From contig NZ_NXIF01000005.1 in assembly GCF_002837275.1 (NCBI RefSeq), forward strand, positions 1-64,000: a stretch of 64,000 nt of DNA, given 5' to 3'. This stretch comes from Malaciobacter halophilus. Its GTDB lineage: Bacteria; Campylobacterota; Campylobacteria; Campylobacterales; Arcobacteraceae. The translations under genes and the position numbers were made by a program. The notes under the pieces are model-generated. The model did not search any database and was not told the origin of the DNA. It was given only the letters and a program-made list of their open reading frames with translations. This document shows positions 35,640 through 44,601 of the stretch, piece after piece (within the stretch, counting starts at the first letter, position 1; every line of letters begins with the position of its first letter).

Positions 35640-36928
35640 GATAGTTTACAAACTAGGTTGTTGTAAAGCATAAGCTTTGCAACACATCCAGATTTTCCAT
35701 CTTTTCTATTTTCAAGATATAGCTTAGCTCCCATAGCATCTGCTGCATTTTTTGCTAAGAATAATCCAAGTCCTGCACCACTTTCATTTCCTACTCTTTT
35801 AAATGGAGCAAAAAGATCAATACTTTCATCAATTCCAATACCTTCATCTGTTACTGTAATAGTTGTAACATCTTTTTGTTTTTCAAGTCTTATTGCAATT
35901 GTGTGTTCTTCAGGTGTAAATTTTATTGCATTTTGAACAAAGTTTTGAATAATCTGATTTAGTAAAGTTACTTGAAGTAAAGTATTATAGTAGTTTACAT
36001 TTGCATAAAATGTTATAGTAATTTTTTTCTGTGCACTTAGCATTCTATAATCATTTGTTTTTCTTTGCATATATTGTACTAAATCAATCTCTGTTGGTTT
36101 TTCAAATTGTGCACCTTCTGCCCTACCAATATCAAGTATAGAACCAATCATTTTATTCATATCATCAATTTGTTTGATTGTTAGTTTTAAAGTATCTTGA
36201 TATTTTTCTGGTTCTCTTTTTTTCATTAATGTTACTTCGTTTTTTAACTTCATAACTGCTAAAGGAGTCTTTAGTTCATGCGCGGCACCAACAAAAAGCT
36301 CTTTTTTAAACTTTACATAAGTCTCAATTCTATTTGTTAATGAATTAATTGAGTCTGCTAATGGATGAAACTCTATTGGCAAAGTATCTTTTTGTATTTG
36401 TGTAAGATAATTTTCATTCATATTTGATAGTTTTTTGTTGATTTGTAAAATTGGTCTAAGAAGAGTTTTTGATACAGTAAAAGCGTATAGTATAATTAAA
36501 ATTAGTCCACCAAGAGATAAAAATAATAGATTATTAAAAATTTTAGTAAGCATTTCTCTTGATGAGTTTATATTTTTTACTATTTTAATAAATTTTTTAC
36601 TTTTTATATCAAATGGATAAAGAAGTTCAACATAGTGGTCTTCTCCATTTTTAAAAGTTTCAAAACTAATTTCTGATAAGTTATCAATAGTTACTAAATC
36701 AACAGTAATTCCTGTATGAGTAATAATATTGAAATTAGTTTTATTCGCATCTTTACTTTTACTGATTTTATAAATTAATTGTGCGTCTGAAACAAGACTC
36801 TCTTTTAACTCTTCGTAAATTGTAGCTTTTGTATAGCCATAAAATATAAACGAAAGAGTAGTTATGAACAACGAAGTTGCAAGTATTAGTTTTTGATAAA
36901 ACTGTTTATAAATGCTTTTCGTGTTCAT
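35636..36928 (-). CDS. Two-component sensor histidine kinase
   Basis: The 430-residue protein has two membrane helices (about 14-32 and 133-153) around a short periplasmic domain, a HAMP-like linker, a classical HisKA box (GAAHELKTPLAVM) and an HATPase domain (NFVQNAIKFT, DEGIGID, GAGLGLFL). It is the partner of the response regulator encoded 17 bases upstream. The signal is unknown. Unlike the other three kinases here it is of the EnvZ/PhoR class with a genetic partner. Confidence 0.93.
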   Translation of the reverse strand: MNTKSIYKQFYQKLILATSLFITTLSFIFYGYTKATIYEELKESLVSDAQLIYKISKSKDANKTNFNIITHTGITVDLVTIDNLSEISFETFKNGEDHYVELLYPFDIKSKKFIKIVKNINSSREMLTKIFNNLLFLSLGGLILIILYAFTVSKTLLRPILQINKKLSNMNENYLTQIQKDTLPIEFHPLADSINSLTNRIETYVKFKKELFVGAAHELKTPLAVMKLKNEVTLMKKREPEKYQDTLKLTIKQIDDMNKMIGSILDIGRAEGAQFEKPTEIDLVQYMQRKTNDYRMLSAQKKITITFYANVNYYNTLLQVTLLNQIIQNFVQNAIKFTPEEHTIAIRLEKQKDVTTITVTDEGIGIDESIDLFAPFKRVGNESGAGLGLFLAKNAADAMGAKLYLENRKDGKSGCVAKLMLYNNLVCKLS

Positions 36929-36945
36929 ATATAATCCCTTAAAAA

Positions 36946-37629
36946 TTATTCAGTATCTTCGTGTGCTTCAGGGTAGCAGAATCTATAACCTCTTCTTCTA
37001 ATAGTTTCAATTGTTGAAATATTTAATGGTTTATCCATTTTTTGTCTAATTTGATTTATAGCAACTTCAATAACGTTTGGAGTAACTAATTCTGGCTCTT
37101 CCCAAATAGCATCTAATAATTGCTCTTTTGAAACAATTTGATCTCTATGTCTAGCAAGATGAGTTAATACTTCAAAAGGTTTACCTTTTAGCTCTATTTC
37201 TTCATCATTGTAAATAATTTTTTCTTCATCTGGATTGATGATTAAATCTTCAATCTCAATTACATTTGTTCCACCAAATCTTAATCTTGCTTCAATTCTT
37301 GCAAGTAAAATATCAAAATCAAAAGGTTTTTTGATATAGTCATCTGCACCAGATTTTAAAGCTTCGATTTCACTCTCTTTATCATCTCTTGCAGAGATAA
37401 TAACAACAGCTGTTCTTGAGCTTCTATTTTTAACGATTTTACATAATTCAATACCATCACCATCTGGTAACATCCAGTCAGTTAATACTAAATCATAATT
37501 TCTAATATCGATAAAATATTCAGCATCTTTATAGTTTTCTGCAGCGTCTACTTGATAACCAAAATCAGTTAGACCTTCTTGCAAAGTTCTATTTAATGTT
37601 ATTTCATCTTCAATAATTAAAATTCTCAT
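36946..37629 (-). CDS. OmpR/PhoB family response regulator
   Basis: The 227-residue protein has a receiver domain (1-115; phosphoacceptor in LVLTDWMLPDGDG, conserved Lys in KSGADDYIKKPF) and an OmpR-type winged helix (about 130-222, ending RRRGYRFCYPE). It is transcribed ahead of its kinase. The leader holds a palindrome CTTAAATTTAAG (37641-37652) between a TACAAT -10 box and the ribosome site, a possible autoregulatory site. Confidence 0.94.
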   Translation of the reverse strand: MRILIIEDEITLNRTLQEGLTDFGYQVDAAENYKDAEYFIDIRNYDLVLTDWMLPDGDGIELCKIVKNRSSRTAVVIISARDDKESEIEALKSGADDYIKKPFDFDILLARIEARLRFGGTNVIEIEDLIINPDEEKIIYNDEEIELKGKPFEVLTHLARHRDQIVSKEQLLDAIWEEPELVTPNVIEVAINQIRQKMDKPLNISTIETIRRRGYRFCYPEAHEDTE

Positions 37630-37869
37630 GTCATAATTCCCTTAAATTTAAGTAAAGTTTAAATTTTGTGCGAATTGTACCATAAAAATTTAAAAATTTA
37701 AAGGCTTTTTAAGTTAAATCTTGAAATTTTATTAGTAAAGGGATTTTTATAATCTTATTTTAGGTATAATGTATCCTTTATTTTGAAAAAAAATTTACAT
37801 TATTTTCAAATTAACTAATTGTTAATAAAATATAGATAGAATAACTCCATACTAAACAAAAGGAATATT

Positions 37870-38679
37870 ATGAGAAAGATTGTTACAAGTGTAATTGCTA
37901 CACTAGCTTTAAGTACAGCTACTTTAAGTGCAGCAGATAGTTATGCTACTGTAAATGGTGAAAAAATCACTAAAAATGACTTAGAAGTAGTATTAAGAAA
38001 TCCAAATATAGACTTTGACTTACTACCAAAAGATAGAAAAGACAAAGCAATTCAGCAAGCTATTGAAAAGAAACTTTTAACAAGCGAAGCAATTAAAAGT
38101 GGTGTTCAAAAGGATAAAGCATTTAAAGATGCTTTAGAAAGAATTAAAAAAGATTTAGCATTAGAAATTTGGATGCAAAATCAGTTTAAAAAGATTAAAG
38201 TTACTGAAAAAGAGCAAAAAGATTACTACAACACTAATAAAAGTAGATTTAAAACACCTGCTACTTTAGAAGCAAGACATATTTTATTAAAAACAGAAGC
38301 TGATGCTAAAAAAGCTATTGAAAAATTAAATAAAGCAAAAAATAAAAAAGAGACTTTTGTTAAATTAGCTGGTGAGATGTCAAAAGGTCCTACTGCTTCA
38401 AAAGGTGGGTATTTAGGTAAATTCCCTGAAAATAGAATGGTTCCAGAGTTTAGTGCTGGTGCAAAAGCTTTAAATGTTGGTGAATATTCAAAAAAACCAG
38501 TTAAAACTCAATTTGGTTATCATGTAATTTTCTTAGAGTCAAAAGAGCCTGCAAAAACTTTAGAGTATGCTAAAGTTCAAAAGAAAATTGAAGAGTTTTT
38601 ACTTCAAGATAAATTTAGAAAATCTATTAGTGATACAGCTAAAAGATTAAAAAAACAAGCAAAAATAGTTATTAAATAA
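37870..38679 (+). CDS. Periplasmic peptidyl-prolyl isomerase, PEB4/Cbf2-like
   Basis: The 269-residue protein has a signal peptide (1-21), a SurA-like N-terminal chaperone part and a parvulin domain (about 132-235; LEARHILLKTEADAKKAIEK, then GGYLGKFPENRMVPEF). Campylobacter PEB4 and H. pylori HP0175 are secreted or periplasmic foldases for outer-membrane proteins. The neighbour is fba, as in those genomes. Ribosome site AAAAGGAATATT. Confidence 0.92.
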   Translation: MRKIVTSVIATLALSTATLSAADSYATVNGEKITKNDLEVVLRNPNIDFDLLPKDRKDKAIQQAIEKKLLTSEAIKSGVQKDKAFKDALERIKKDLALEIWMQNQFKKIKVTEKEQKDYYNTNKSRFKTPATLEARHILLKTEADAKKAIEKLNKAKNKKETFVKLAGEMSKGPTASKGGYLGKFPENRMVPEFSAGAKALNVGEYSKKPVKTQFGYHVIFLESKEPAKTLEYAKVQKKIEEFLLQDKFRKSISDTAKRLKKQAKIVIK

Positions 38680-38689
38680 GGAGAGTTAA

Positions 38690-39757
38690 GTGGGTGTACT
38701 AGATGTGGTAAAGCCTGGAGTATTAAGTGGTAGCGAAGCAAAAAAACTTTTTGCTTATGCTAAGAAAAATAGTTTTGCAATTCCTGCTGTTAATGTAGTA
38801 GGAACTGACTCTGTAAATGCAGTTTTAGAGGCTGCTGCTAAAGTTAATTCACCTATTATTATTCAGTTTTCAAATGGTGGAGCACAATACTTTGCAGGTA
38901 AAGGGTTAAAAACTTCTAATGCAGCAATTTTAGGTGGAATTTCAGGTGCTAAGCATGTTCACCAAATGGCTGAAGCTTATGGTATTCCAGTGATTTTACA
39001 TACAGACCATGCTGCAAGAAAACTTCTACCTTGGATTGATGGTTTATTAGAGGCTGGAAAAGAGCACTTTAAAGCAACAGGTAAACCATTATATACATCT
39101 CACATGCTTGACTTAAGTGAAGAGAGTTTAGAAGAGAATATCTCTACTTGTGTAGATTATTTTAAAGTAATGAATGAACTTGATATGATGATTGAGATTG
39201 AACTTGGTATAACAGGTGGTGAAGAAGATGGAGTTGATAATACAGATATTGACAATGCTTTACTTTACACACAACCAGAAGAGGTATGTTATGCTTATGA
39301 AGAGTTAGGAAAAGTTGGAGAGAACTTTACAATAGCAGCTTCATTTGGTAATGTACATGGTGTTTATAAACCAGGAAATGTTGTATTAAGTCCAAAAATC
39401 TTAGATAACTCTCAAAAATTCATTGAGCAAAAACATAATACTGATAAAAAACCAGTTGATTTTGTATTTCATGGTGGTTCTGGTTCTGCACTTAGTGAAA
39501 TCACAGAAGCTATTGAGTATGGTGTAATTAAGATGAATATAGATACTGATACACAATGGGCATTTTGGGATGGTGTAAGAAAGTATGAATCTGAAAAAAG
39601 AGATTACTTACAAGGTCAAATTGGAAATCCAGAAGGTGAAGACAAACCAAATAAATCATATTATGATCCAAGAAAATGGTTAAGAGCTGGTCAAGAGTCT
39701 ATGATAGCTAGACTTAAAGTTGCATTTTCTGACCTTCAAGCATTAAATAAAAACTAA
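38690..39757 (+). CDS. fba: Class II fructose-bisphosphate aldolase
   Basis: The 355-residue zinc enzyme interconverts fructose 1,6-bisphosphate with glyceraldehyde 3-phosphate and dihydroxyacetone phosphate. It has the zinc-binding LHTDHAA segment, the family motif GVYKPGNVVLSP and the phosphate-binding VFHGGSGS. The start is GTG with GGAG eight bases upstream. It lies ten bases after the PEB4-like gene; a shared terminator overlaps its stop codon. Confidence 0.96.
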   Translation: MGVLDVVKPGVLSGSEAKKLFAYAKKNSFAIPAVNVVGTDSVNAVLEAAAKVNSPIIIQFSNGGAQYFAGKGLKTSNAAILGGISGAKHVHQMAEAYGIPVILHTDHAARKLLPWIDGLLEAGKEHFKATGKPLYTSHMLDLSEESLEENISTCVDYFKVMNELDMMIEIELGITGGEEDGVDNTDIDNALLYTQPEEVCYAYEELGKVGENFTIAASFGNVHGVYKPGNVVLSPKILDNSQKFIEQKHNTDKKPVDFVFHGGSGSALSEITEAIEYGVIKMNIDTDTQWAFWDGVRKYESEKRDYLQGQIGNPEGEDKPNKSYYDPRKWLRAGQESMIARLKVAFSDLQALNKN

Positions 39758-39775
39758 GCAGTAAGCTTAGTTTTT
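39749..39775. terminator. Bidirectional terminator between fba and exbD
   Basis: AAAAACTAAG and CTTAGTTTTT form a perfect 10-base stem with a seven-base loop. The hairpin includes the fba stop codon and touches the exbD stop codon. T-runs are present on both strands. Confidence 0.8.
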
Positions 39776-40157
39776 ATTGTTCTTGCGTAATTAAAGCAAG
39801 ATTAGTTAAATCATATTTTTGAAGTAAATCAAGAACTTTTACAACTCTTTCATATTTTACATTTTTATCAATTCTTACTACTATTGGTTTGGTTTTATTC
39901 TTTACTTCTTTTAAGTTATCTTCTAAAGATATAAAAGATACTTCTATTCCTTTGATTGCTAGTTTATCTTCACTTAACTCAATAAATATTTGCTCTTTAT
40001 TTACCTCTAACTCTTTTGCTTGAGAACTAGGTAGGTCAAGCATTAAAGCTAATTCATCTTTTTTAAATACAGATGTAACAATAAAAAATATAAGAAGTAT
40101 AAACACCACATCAATTATGGGTGTCAAATCTGCACCTAAGGGTTCTCTTCGTTTCAT
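39774..40157 (-). CDS. exbD: ExbD/TolR family biopolymer transport protein
   Basis: The 127-residue protein has one membrane helix (about 14-34; DLTPIIDVVFILLIFFIVTS with the functional aspartate) and a periplasmic domain. With ExbB it uses the proton gradient to energise TonB or TolA. It overlaps exbB by four bases. No tonB is adjacent, so pairing with the iron receptor or with a Tol system is open. Confidence 0.92.
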   Translation of the reverse strand: MKRREPLGADLTPIIDVVFILLIFFIVTSVFKKDELALMLDLPSSQAKELEVNKEQIFIELSEDKLAIKGIEVSFISLEDNLKEVKNKTKPIVVRIDKNVKYERVVKVLDLLQKYDLTNLALITQEQ

Positions 40158-40621
40158 TTAATAAGCTCTTTTTTTGCTTTTAGTTCAATTGCATCAATTT
40201 GTGATATAAAATGATTATATGCAATATGATGGGGAATTGCAACTATTAATCCTGCAATAGTTGTAATAAGTGCTATTGATATACCATTTGAGAATAAAGT
40301 AGGGTCACCTAATCCTTGTGCTGTAATTGTTTCAAAAGCTTTAAAAACTCCATAAACTGTTCCTAAAAGACCTAAAAGTGGAGCAACTGAAGCAATATTT
40401 TTTATGTATGTTAAGCCTATTTCTAGTTTTTGAACTTCATACTCAATTTGTGTTTTTAAATCACTATTCTCATCAAGTCTTAATTTGATTTTATTAATCA
40501 TTGCATTTTTTCTTGGAAGAGTAAAGAATTTCCAGATAATAATAGTAAATCCAATCACATTTAAAAAGATTAAAATATAAACTATTATTCCACCTTTATC
40601 TATATATTCCATTAAATTCAT
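40154..40621 (-). CDS. exbB: ExbB/TolQ family proton channel protein
   Basis: The 155-residue protein has three membrane helices (about 10-29, 75-98 and 112-135) with the MotA/TolQ/ExbB motif APLLGLLGTVYGVFKAFETI. The ATG at 40621 is chosen because AAAAAGG stands eight bases upstream. A longer frame from 40684 would run through the promoter and past the divergent gene start. It is coupled to exbD by overlap. Confidence 0.92.
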   Translation of the reverse strand: MNLMEYIDKGGIIVYILIFLNVIGFTIIIWKFFTLPRKNAMINKIKLRLDENSDLKTQIEYEVQKLEIGLTYIKNIASVAPLLGLLGTVYGVFKAFETITAQGLGDPTLFSNGISIALITTIAGLIVAIPHHIAYNHFISQIDAIELKAKKELIK

Positions 40622-40648
40622 AAAATACCTTTTTCTATTTTTTTGATA

Positions 40649-40681
40649 TTGTACAGAATTTTTATTAATAAATGGTACAAT
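40649..40681. promoter_or_regulatory. Divergent promoter pair between exbB and the ACC-deaminase-like gene
   Basis: ATTGTAC and GTACAAT form an inverted repeat (40649-40655 and 40675-40681). Each arm is a TACAAT -10 box for the gene it faces. The minus-strand start would be near 40642; the plus-strand start near 40688, at the ATG of the next gene. Confidence 0.5.
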
Positions 40682-40686
40682 CACAT

Positions 40687-41574
40687 ATGAAATTTACAGA
40701 CTCACCCATACATAAAGTAAAATTTAAAAAACAAAATATCTATATTAAAAGAGATGATTTACTTCATACTGATTTTTCTGGAAATAAAGCAAGAAAGTTT
40801 TACTATTTTTTAAAGCATGATTTTAAAAAAGTTAAAAAAATAGTTTCTTATGGTTCTGCACAAGCAAACTCACTCTATTCTATGTCTGTTTTAGCAAAAT
40901 TAAAAGGTTGGAAATTAGAGTTTTACGTAAAGCATATATCAAATTATTTAAAAAATAATCCACAAGGAAATTATAAGGCTGCTTTAGAGAATAATGCACA
41001 AATAATTGAAAAAGATGAAGATTGTTTGCATGAATATATAACAAATAATTGTTTAGATGATACAAGTTTGTATATTCAAGAAGGTGGAAGGGTAAAAGAG
41101 GCTGCATTTGGAGTTGAAGTTTTAGCTTTAGAAATTAAAAAGTGGCAAGAGAGTAACTCAATTAAAAATTTAGTTGTTGCTTTACCAAGTGGAACAGGAA
41201 CAACAGCTCTTTTTTTACAAAAATTTTTAGATTGTAAAGTTATAACTTGTGCTTGTGTAGGGAAAAAAGAGTATTTAAAGAAGCAATTTTTCTCTTTAGA
41301 AGAAGATGAAAAGTATCATCCTATTATCTTAGAAACAAAAAAGAATTATCATTTTGGTAAGCTTTATAAAGAGTTTTATGAAATTTGGGAAGAGCTTAAA
41401 AGTAGCACAAATATTGAATTTGATTTACTTTATGACCCTTTAGGATTTATATCTCTTATAAACTCTAAATATTTTAATTCTAATTATAGTTTGTTATATA
41501 TCCATCAAGGAGGAGTTTTAGGAAACGAATCTATGAAGCAAAGATATATGAGAAAGTTAAGTTTTAATAATTAA
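40687..41574 (+). CDS. PLP-dependent enzyme, ACC deaminase / D-cysteine desulfhydrase family
   Basis: The 295-residue protein shows the family lysine motif DFSGNKARKFYYF and the phosphate loop LPSGTGTTALFL. Such enzymes cleave D-cysteine or 1-aminocyclopropane-1-carboxylate to ammonia and a keto acid. It is somewhat shorter than typical members (about 330). The ATG at 40687 is preferred because a TACAAT -10 box puts the transcript start there. The upstream ATG at 40672 has no ribosome site. The substrate is unproven. Confidence 0.8.
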   Translation: MKFTDSPIHKVKFKKQNIYIKRDDLLHTDFSGNKARKFYYFLKHDFKKVKKIVSYGSAQANSLYSMSVLAKLKGWKLEFYVKHISNYLKNNPQGNYKAALENNAQIIEKDEDCLHEYITNNCLDDTSLYIQEGGRVKEAAFGVEVLALEIKKWQESNSIKNLVVALPSGTGTTALFLQKFLDCKVITCACVGKKEYLKKQFFSLEEDEKYHPIILETKKNYHFGKLYKEFYEIWEELKSSTNIEFDLLYDPLGFISLINSKYFNSNYSLLYIHQGGVLGNESMKQRYMRKLSFNN

Positions 41575-41609
41575 TGGTATAATTTTGTAACACTTTTAAA
41601 AGGTTTGAA

Positions 41610-44522
41610 TTGAGTATATTTAGGTGTTTGTTTTTTATATATTTAATATTTTTTAATTACTCTTTTGCAAATGAAACAAAAAAAGTTTCCATACAATTAA
41701 ATTGGAAGTATCAGTTTGAATTTGCAGGTTATATTGCCGCTATTGAAAAAGGTTTTTATAAAGATGTAGGTTTTGATGTAACTTTAAAAGAGTTAAAAAA
41801 AGATACAAATGTAATAGAAGAAGTAAAAAATAATAAAGCAACCTTTGGAATATATGACTCATCAATTTTATCAAATTATGATAAAAAAAAACCAATAATT
41901 CTTTTAGCAAACTATTTAAAAAAATCTCCTTTAGTTTTAATAACAAAACAGTCTATTTTTTCCCCTAAAGATTTAATAAATAAAAAAATATATATGAGTG
42001 AGTTTGAATTTGAAAACTCATCTTTATCAAAACTTTTTAGAAAATTTAATATTAAAAAATCAGATATTAATCTTATTAGTTCTATTGATTCTTTGGACTC
42101 ATTTATCTTAAATGAAGCAGATGCAATCTCTGCATATATTACTAATCAAACATATATTTTAGATAAACAAAGAGTTCCTTATAATTTAATTACTCCTTCA
42201 AATTATGAAATAGATAGTTTTGGAGGAAATCTTTTTGCTTCTTTAAAATATGTACAAGAAAATCCTGAAAAAATAAAAGAGTTTATAAAAGCAACAAACA
42301 AAGGATGGAAGTATGCACTTGACAATAAAGAAGAGTTAGTAGATATAATTTATGAAAAGTACTCTAAATATAAAACTAAACAGGCTCTTTTATATGAGGC
42401 TAATAAAATAGAAAAAGTGATGCTTTTAGATGTTTATAAATTAGGAGAGATTAGAAAAACTATCATTGAAGAAGAGTTGAAAAGTGCAAAAAATAGAAAT
42501 ATTGTAGATAGGTCATTAAGTATTAATGATATAGTATTTTCTTTTAGTAAATACTCAAAAACATACAGCTTTACAAATGAAGAAATAGAGTATTTAAATA
42601 GAAAAAAAAGAATTAAAATGTGTACAGATCCTTCTTGGATGCCTTATGAAAAGATACAAAATGGTAAACATATAGGAATTGTAAGTGACTATATAAAGTT
42701 TTTTCAAAAACAATTAAAAGTGCCAATTGTTTTATATGAAACTAAATCTTGGAAAGAGAGTTTACGTTCAATAAAGGATAAAAAATGTGATATTTTATCT
42801 GTTGTTGTAAAAGATAAACAACGTGAAAAGATAATGAATATTACAAAACCTTATTTAGAATTTCCTTTAGTAATAGCAACAAAAATTGAAGCAAGATTTA
42901 TAAATAGTTTAGATGATTTATTAGCAGATAAAAAAATTGGAGTTGTTAAATCATATGCTTATACTTCTATTTTAGAGAAAAAGTATCCTAATAAAAAATT
43001 TGTTAATGTCTCTTCTGTTGATGAAGGTTTACAGTTAGTTGCTCAAGGAAAACTTTTTGGACTTATTGATAGTATAACAACAATAGGTTATAAACTTCAA
43101 AATAGTTACTTCTCAGAGCTTAAAATTGCAGGTAAATTTGATGAAAAATATAGCTTAGGAATTGGTATTCGAAATGACGATGCTGTACTTTATTCTATTT
43201 TTGATAAATTAGTTCAGAAATTAGATGTACAAACAAAAAATGATATTTTAAAAAAATGGATAAGTTTTAATTATGATGCAGGTTTTGATTACTCATTTTT
43301 TTGGAAAATATTTTTAATTTTTGCAGTAATAGTATTAATAATAACATATAGATATAAAGAACTTGCAAGCAATAAAGAGAAGATTCAAAAACAAAGAGAA
43401 AAGCTAGAACAAAAAAATAAAGAGTTAAAAGCTACACAAAATGCTTTAAAAGAGTCAGTTCGTAATTTTGAAATTCTACTTGATTCTACAATGGAGGCTG
43501 TTTTAGTATTTAAAGACCATGATTGTATTGATATTAATAAAGTAGGTTATAAACTTCTTGGATATAGTAGCAAATCAGAAGTACTTGGTCAAAATCTTTA
43601 CCACCATGTTCATGATGATTTTATTGTTACTTTAAAAGAGTCTTTAAATAAAAACCTTGATTCATATGAAATTGAGTTTGTAAGAACAGATGGAACAACT
43701 TTTCCTGCACTTGTAAAAGATAGATATATTAATCTTAATAATGAAAGAGTTAAGTTATTTACAATTGTTGACTTAACTGAATTAAAAAATAAAGAAAGAT
43801 TACTATTTAAACAATCAAAACTTGCTTCTATGGGAGAAATGATAGGAAATATTGCCCATCAATGGAGACAACCTTTAAGTCTAATTTCAACAATTTCAAC
43901 AGGTTTAAAATTGAAAATAGAGACACAAACAGATAATAAAGAAGAGTCAATTGAGTTTTTAGAAAAACTTAATACAACCTCTCAGCATCTATCTTCAACA
44001 ATAGATGATTTTAGAAACTTTTTTAAACCAGATAAGAAAAAAGAGAGATTTTTTGTAAGTTCATTAATTGAACAAAATTTAGTTCTTTTAGATAGTATTT
44101 TTAAAACAAATTTTATAAATATAAAACTTAATGTAGATGAGAATTTAGAGTTAAATACATATAAAAATGAGTTAACTCAAGCACTTTTAAATATTTTAAA
44201 TAATGCAAATGATGCATTTAAACAAAAAAACTTAGAAGAGAAGTTGATTTTTATAGACGCTATTAAAAAACCACAAGGTGTTGTAATTAGTATAAAAGAT
44301 AATGCAGGAGGTATTCCAGAAGAGATAATAGAGAATATCTTTGAACCATATTTTACAACAAAACATAAAAGCGATGGAACAGGAATAGGTTTATATATGG
44401 CTTATCAAATTGTACATGAACATATTCATGGAAGAATTGAAGCTGTCAATTCAAAATTTATTTACAATAGAAACTCTTACAAAGGTGCAAAGTTTATAAT
44501 AACTATACCTTCTCATTTATAA
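41610..44522 (+). CDS. Large sensor histidine kinase with two periplasmic substrate-binding domains and PAS
   Basis: The 970-residue protein carries a signal peptide (1-20), an NMT1/ThiY-like binding domain (about 23-260; VSIQLNWKYQFEFAGYIAA), a family 3 solute-binding domain (about 325-555; KRIKMCTDPSWMPYEKIQNG), a membrane helix (562-582), a coiled coil, a PAS domain (about 620-735), an H-box IAHQWRQPLSLI near residue 750 and an HATPase domain (NAGGIPEEII, GTGIGLYMAY). It probably senses a pyrimidine-like or amino-acid-like solute. The start is TTG behind AAAAGG. No response regulator is adjacent. Confidence 0.92.
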   Translation: MSIFRCLFFIYLIFFNYSFANETKKVSIQLNWKYQFEFAGYIAAIEKGFYKDVGFDVTLKELKKDTNVIEEVKNNKATFGIYDSSILSNYDKKKPIILLANYLKKSPLVLITKQSIFSPKDLINKKIYMSEFEFENSSLSKLFRKFNIKKSDINLISSIDSLDSFILNEADAISAYITNQTYILDKQRVPYNLITPSNYEIDSFGGNLFASLKYVQENPEKIKEFIKATNKGWKYALDNKEELVDIIYEKYSKYKTKQALLYEANKIEKVMLLDVYKLGEIRKTIIEEELKSAKNRNIVDRSLSINDIVFSFSKYSKTYSFTNEEIEYLNRKKRIKMCTDPSWMPYEKIQNGKHIGIVSDYIKFFQKQLKVPIVLYETKSWKESLRSIKDKKCDILSVVVKDKQREKIMNITKPYLEFPLVIATKIEARFINSLDDLLADKKIGVVKSYAYTSILEKKYPNKKFVNVSSVDEGLQLVAQGKLFGLIDSITTIGYKLQNSYFSELKIAGKFDEKYSLGIGIRNDDAVLYSIFDKLVQKLDVQTKNDILKKWISFNYDAGFDYSFFWKIFLIFAVIVLIITYRYKELASNKEKIQKQREKLEQKNKELKATQNALKESVRNFEILLDSTMEAVLVFKDHDCIDINKVGYKLLGYSSKSEVLGQNLYHHVHDDFIVTLKESLNKNLDSYEIEFVRTDGTTFPALVKDRYINLNNERVKLFTIVDLTELKNKERLLFKQSKLASMGEMIGNIAHQWRQPLSLISTISTGLKLKIETQTDNKEESIEFLEKLNTTSQHLSSTIDDFRNFFKPDKKKERFFVSSLIEQNLVLLDSIFKTNFINIKLNVDENLELNTYKNELTQALLNILNNANDAFKQKNLEEKLIFIDAIKKPQGVVISIKDNAGGIPEEIIENIFEPYFTTKHKSDGTGIGLYMAYQIVHEHIHGRIEAVNSKFIYNRNSYKGAKFIITIPSHL

Positions 44523-44528
44523 AACAAG

Positions 44529-44542
44529 TTGATTTAAATCAT
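44529..44542 (+). promoter_or_regulatory. Possible Crp/Fnr box upstream of aroK
   Basis: TTGATTTAAATCAT matches TTGAT-N4-ATCAA at nine of ten fixed positions. TATAAT at 44566-44571 predicts a start at 44578, 42.5 bases from the box centre. It overlaps no coding sequence, lying between the kinase stop and aroK. A housekeeping target makes a functional site less certain. Confidence 0.4.
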
Positions 44543-44601
44543 TTTGAGTTTTACCTAATTTTGGATATAATATTGTCTTGTTATAAATCATAAGGAAAGT
44601 T

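Noticed and set aside
37641-37652. Palindrome CTTAAATTTAAG before the response-regulator gene as a firm operator
   Set aside because: OmpR-type regulators usually bind direct repeats, and AT palindromes of this length are common in such AT-rich DNA. It is mentioned only under the gene.
37811-37825. Palindrome TTAACTAATTGTTAA upstream of the PEB4-like gene, resembling the NssR-type box TTAAC-N4-GTTAA
   Set aside because: The spacer is five bases, not four, and the nearest -10 box (TAGAAT, 37837) puts it 31 bases from the start, so the class II geometry seen at nap and nrf is missing.
40622-40684. Longer N terminus for ExbB starting at 40684
   Set aside because: It would start inside the divergent gene's promoter and lacks a ribosome site, whereas the ATG at 40621 has AAAAAGG at the right distance.
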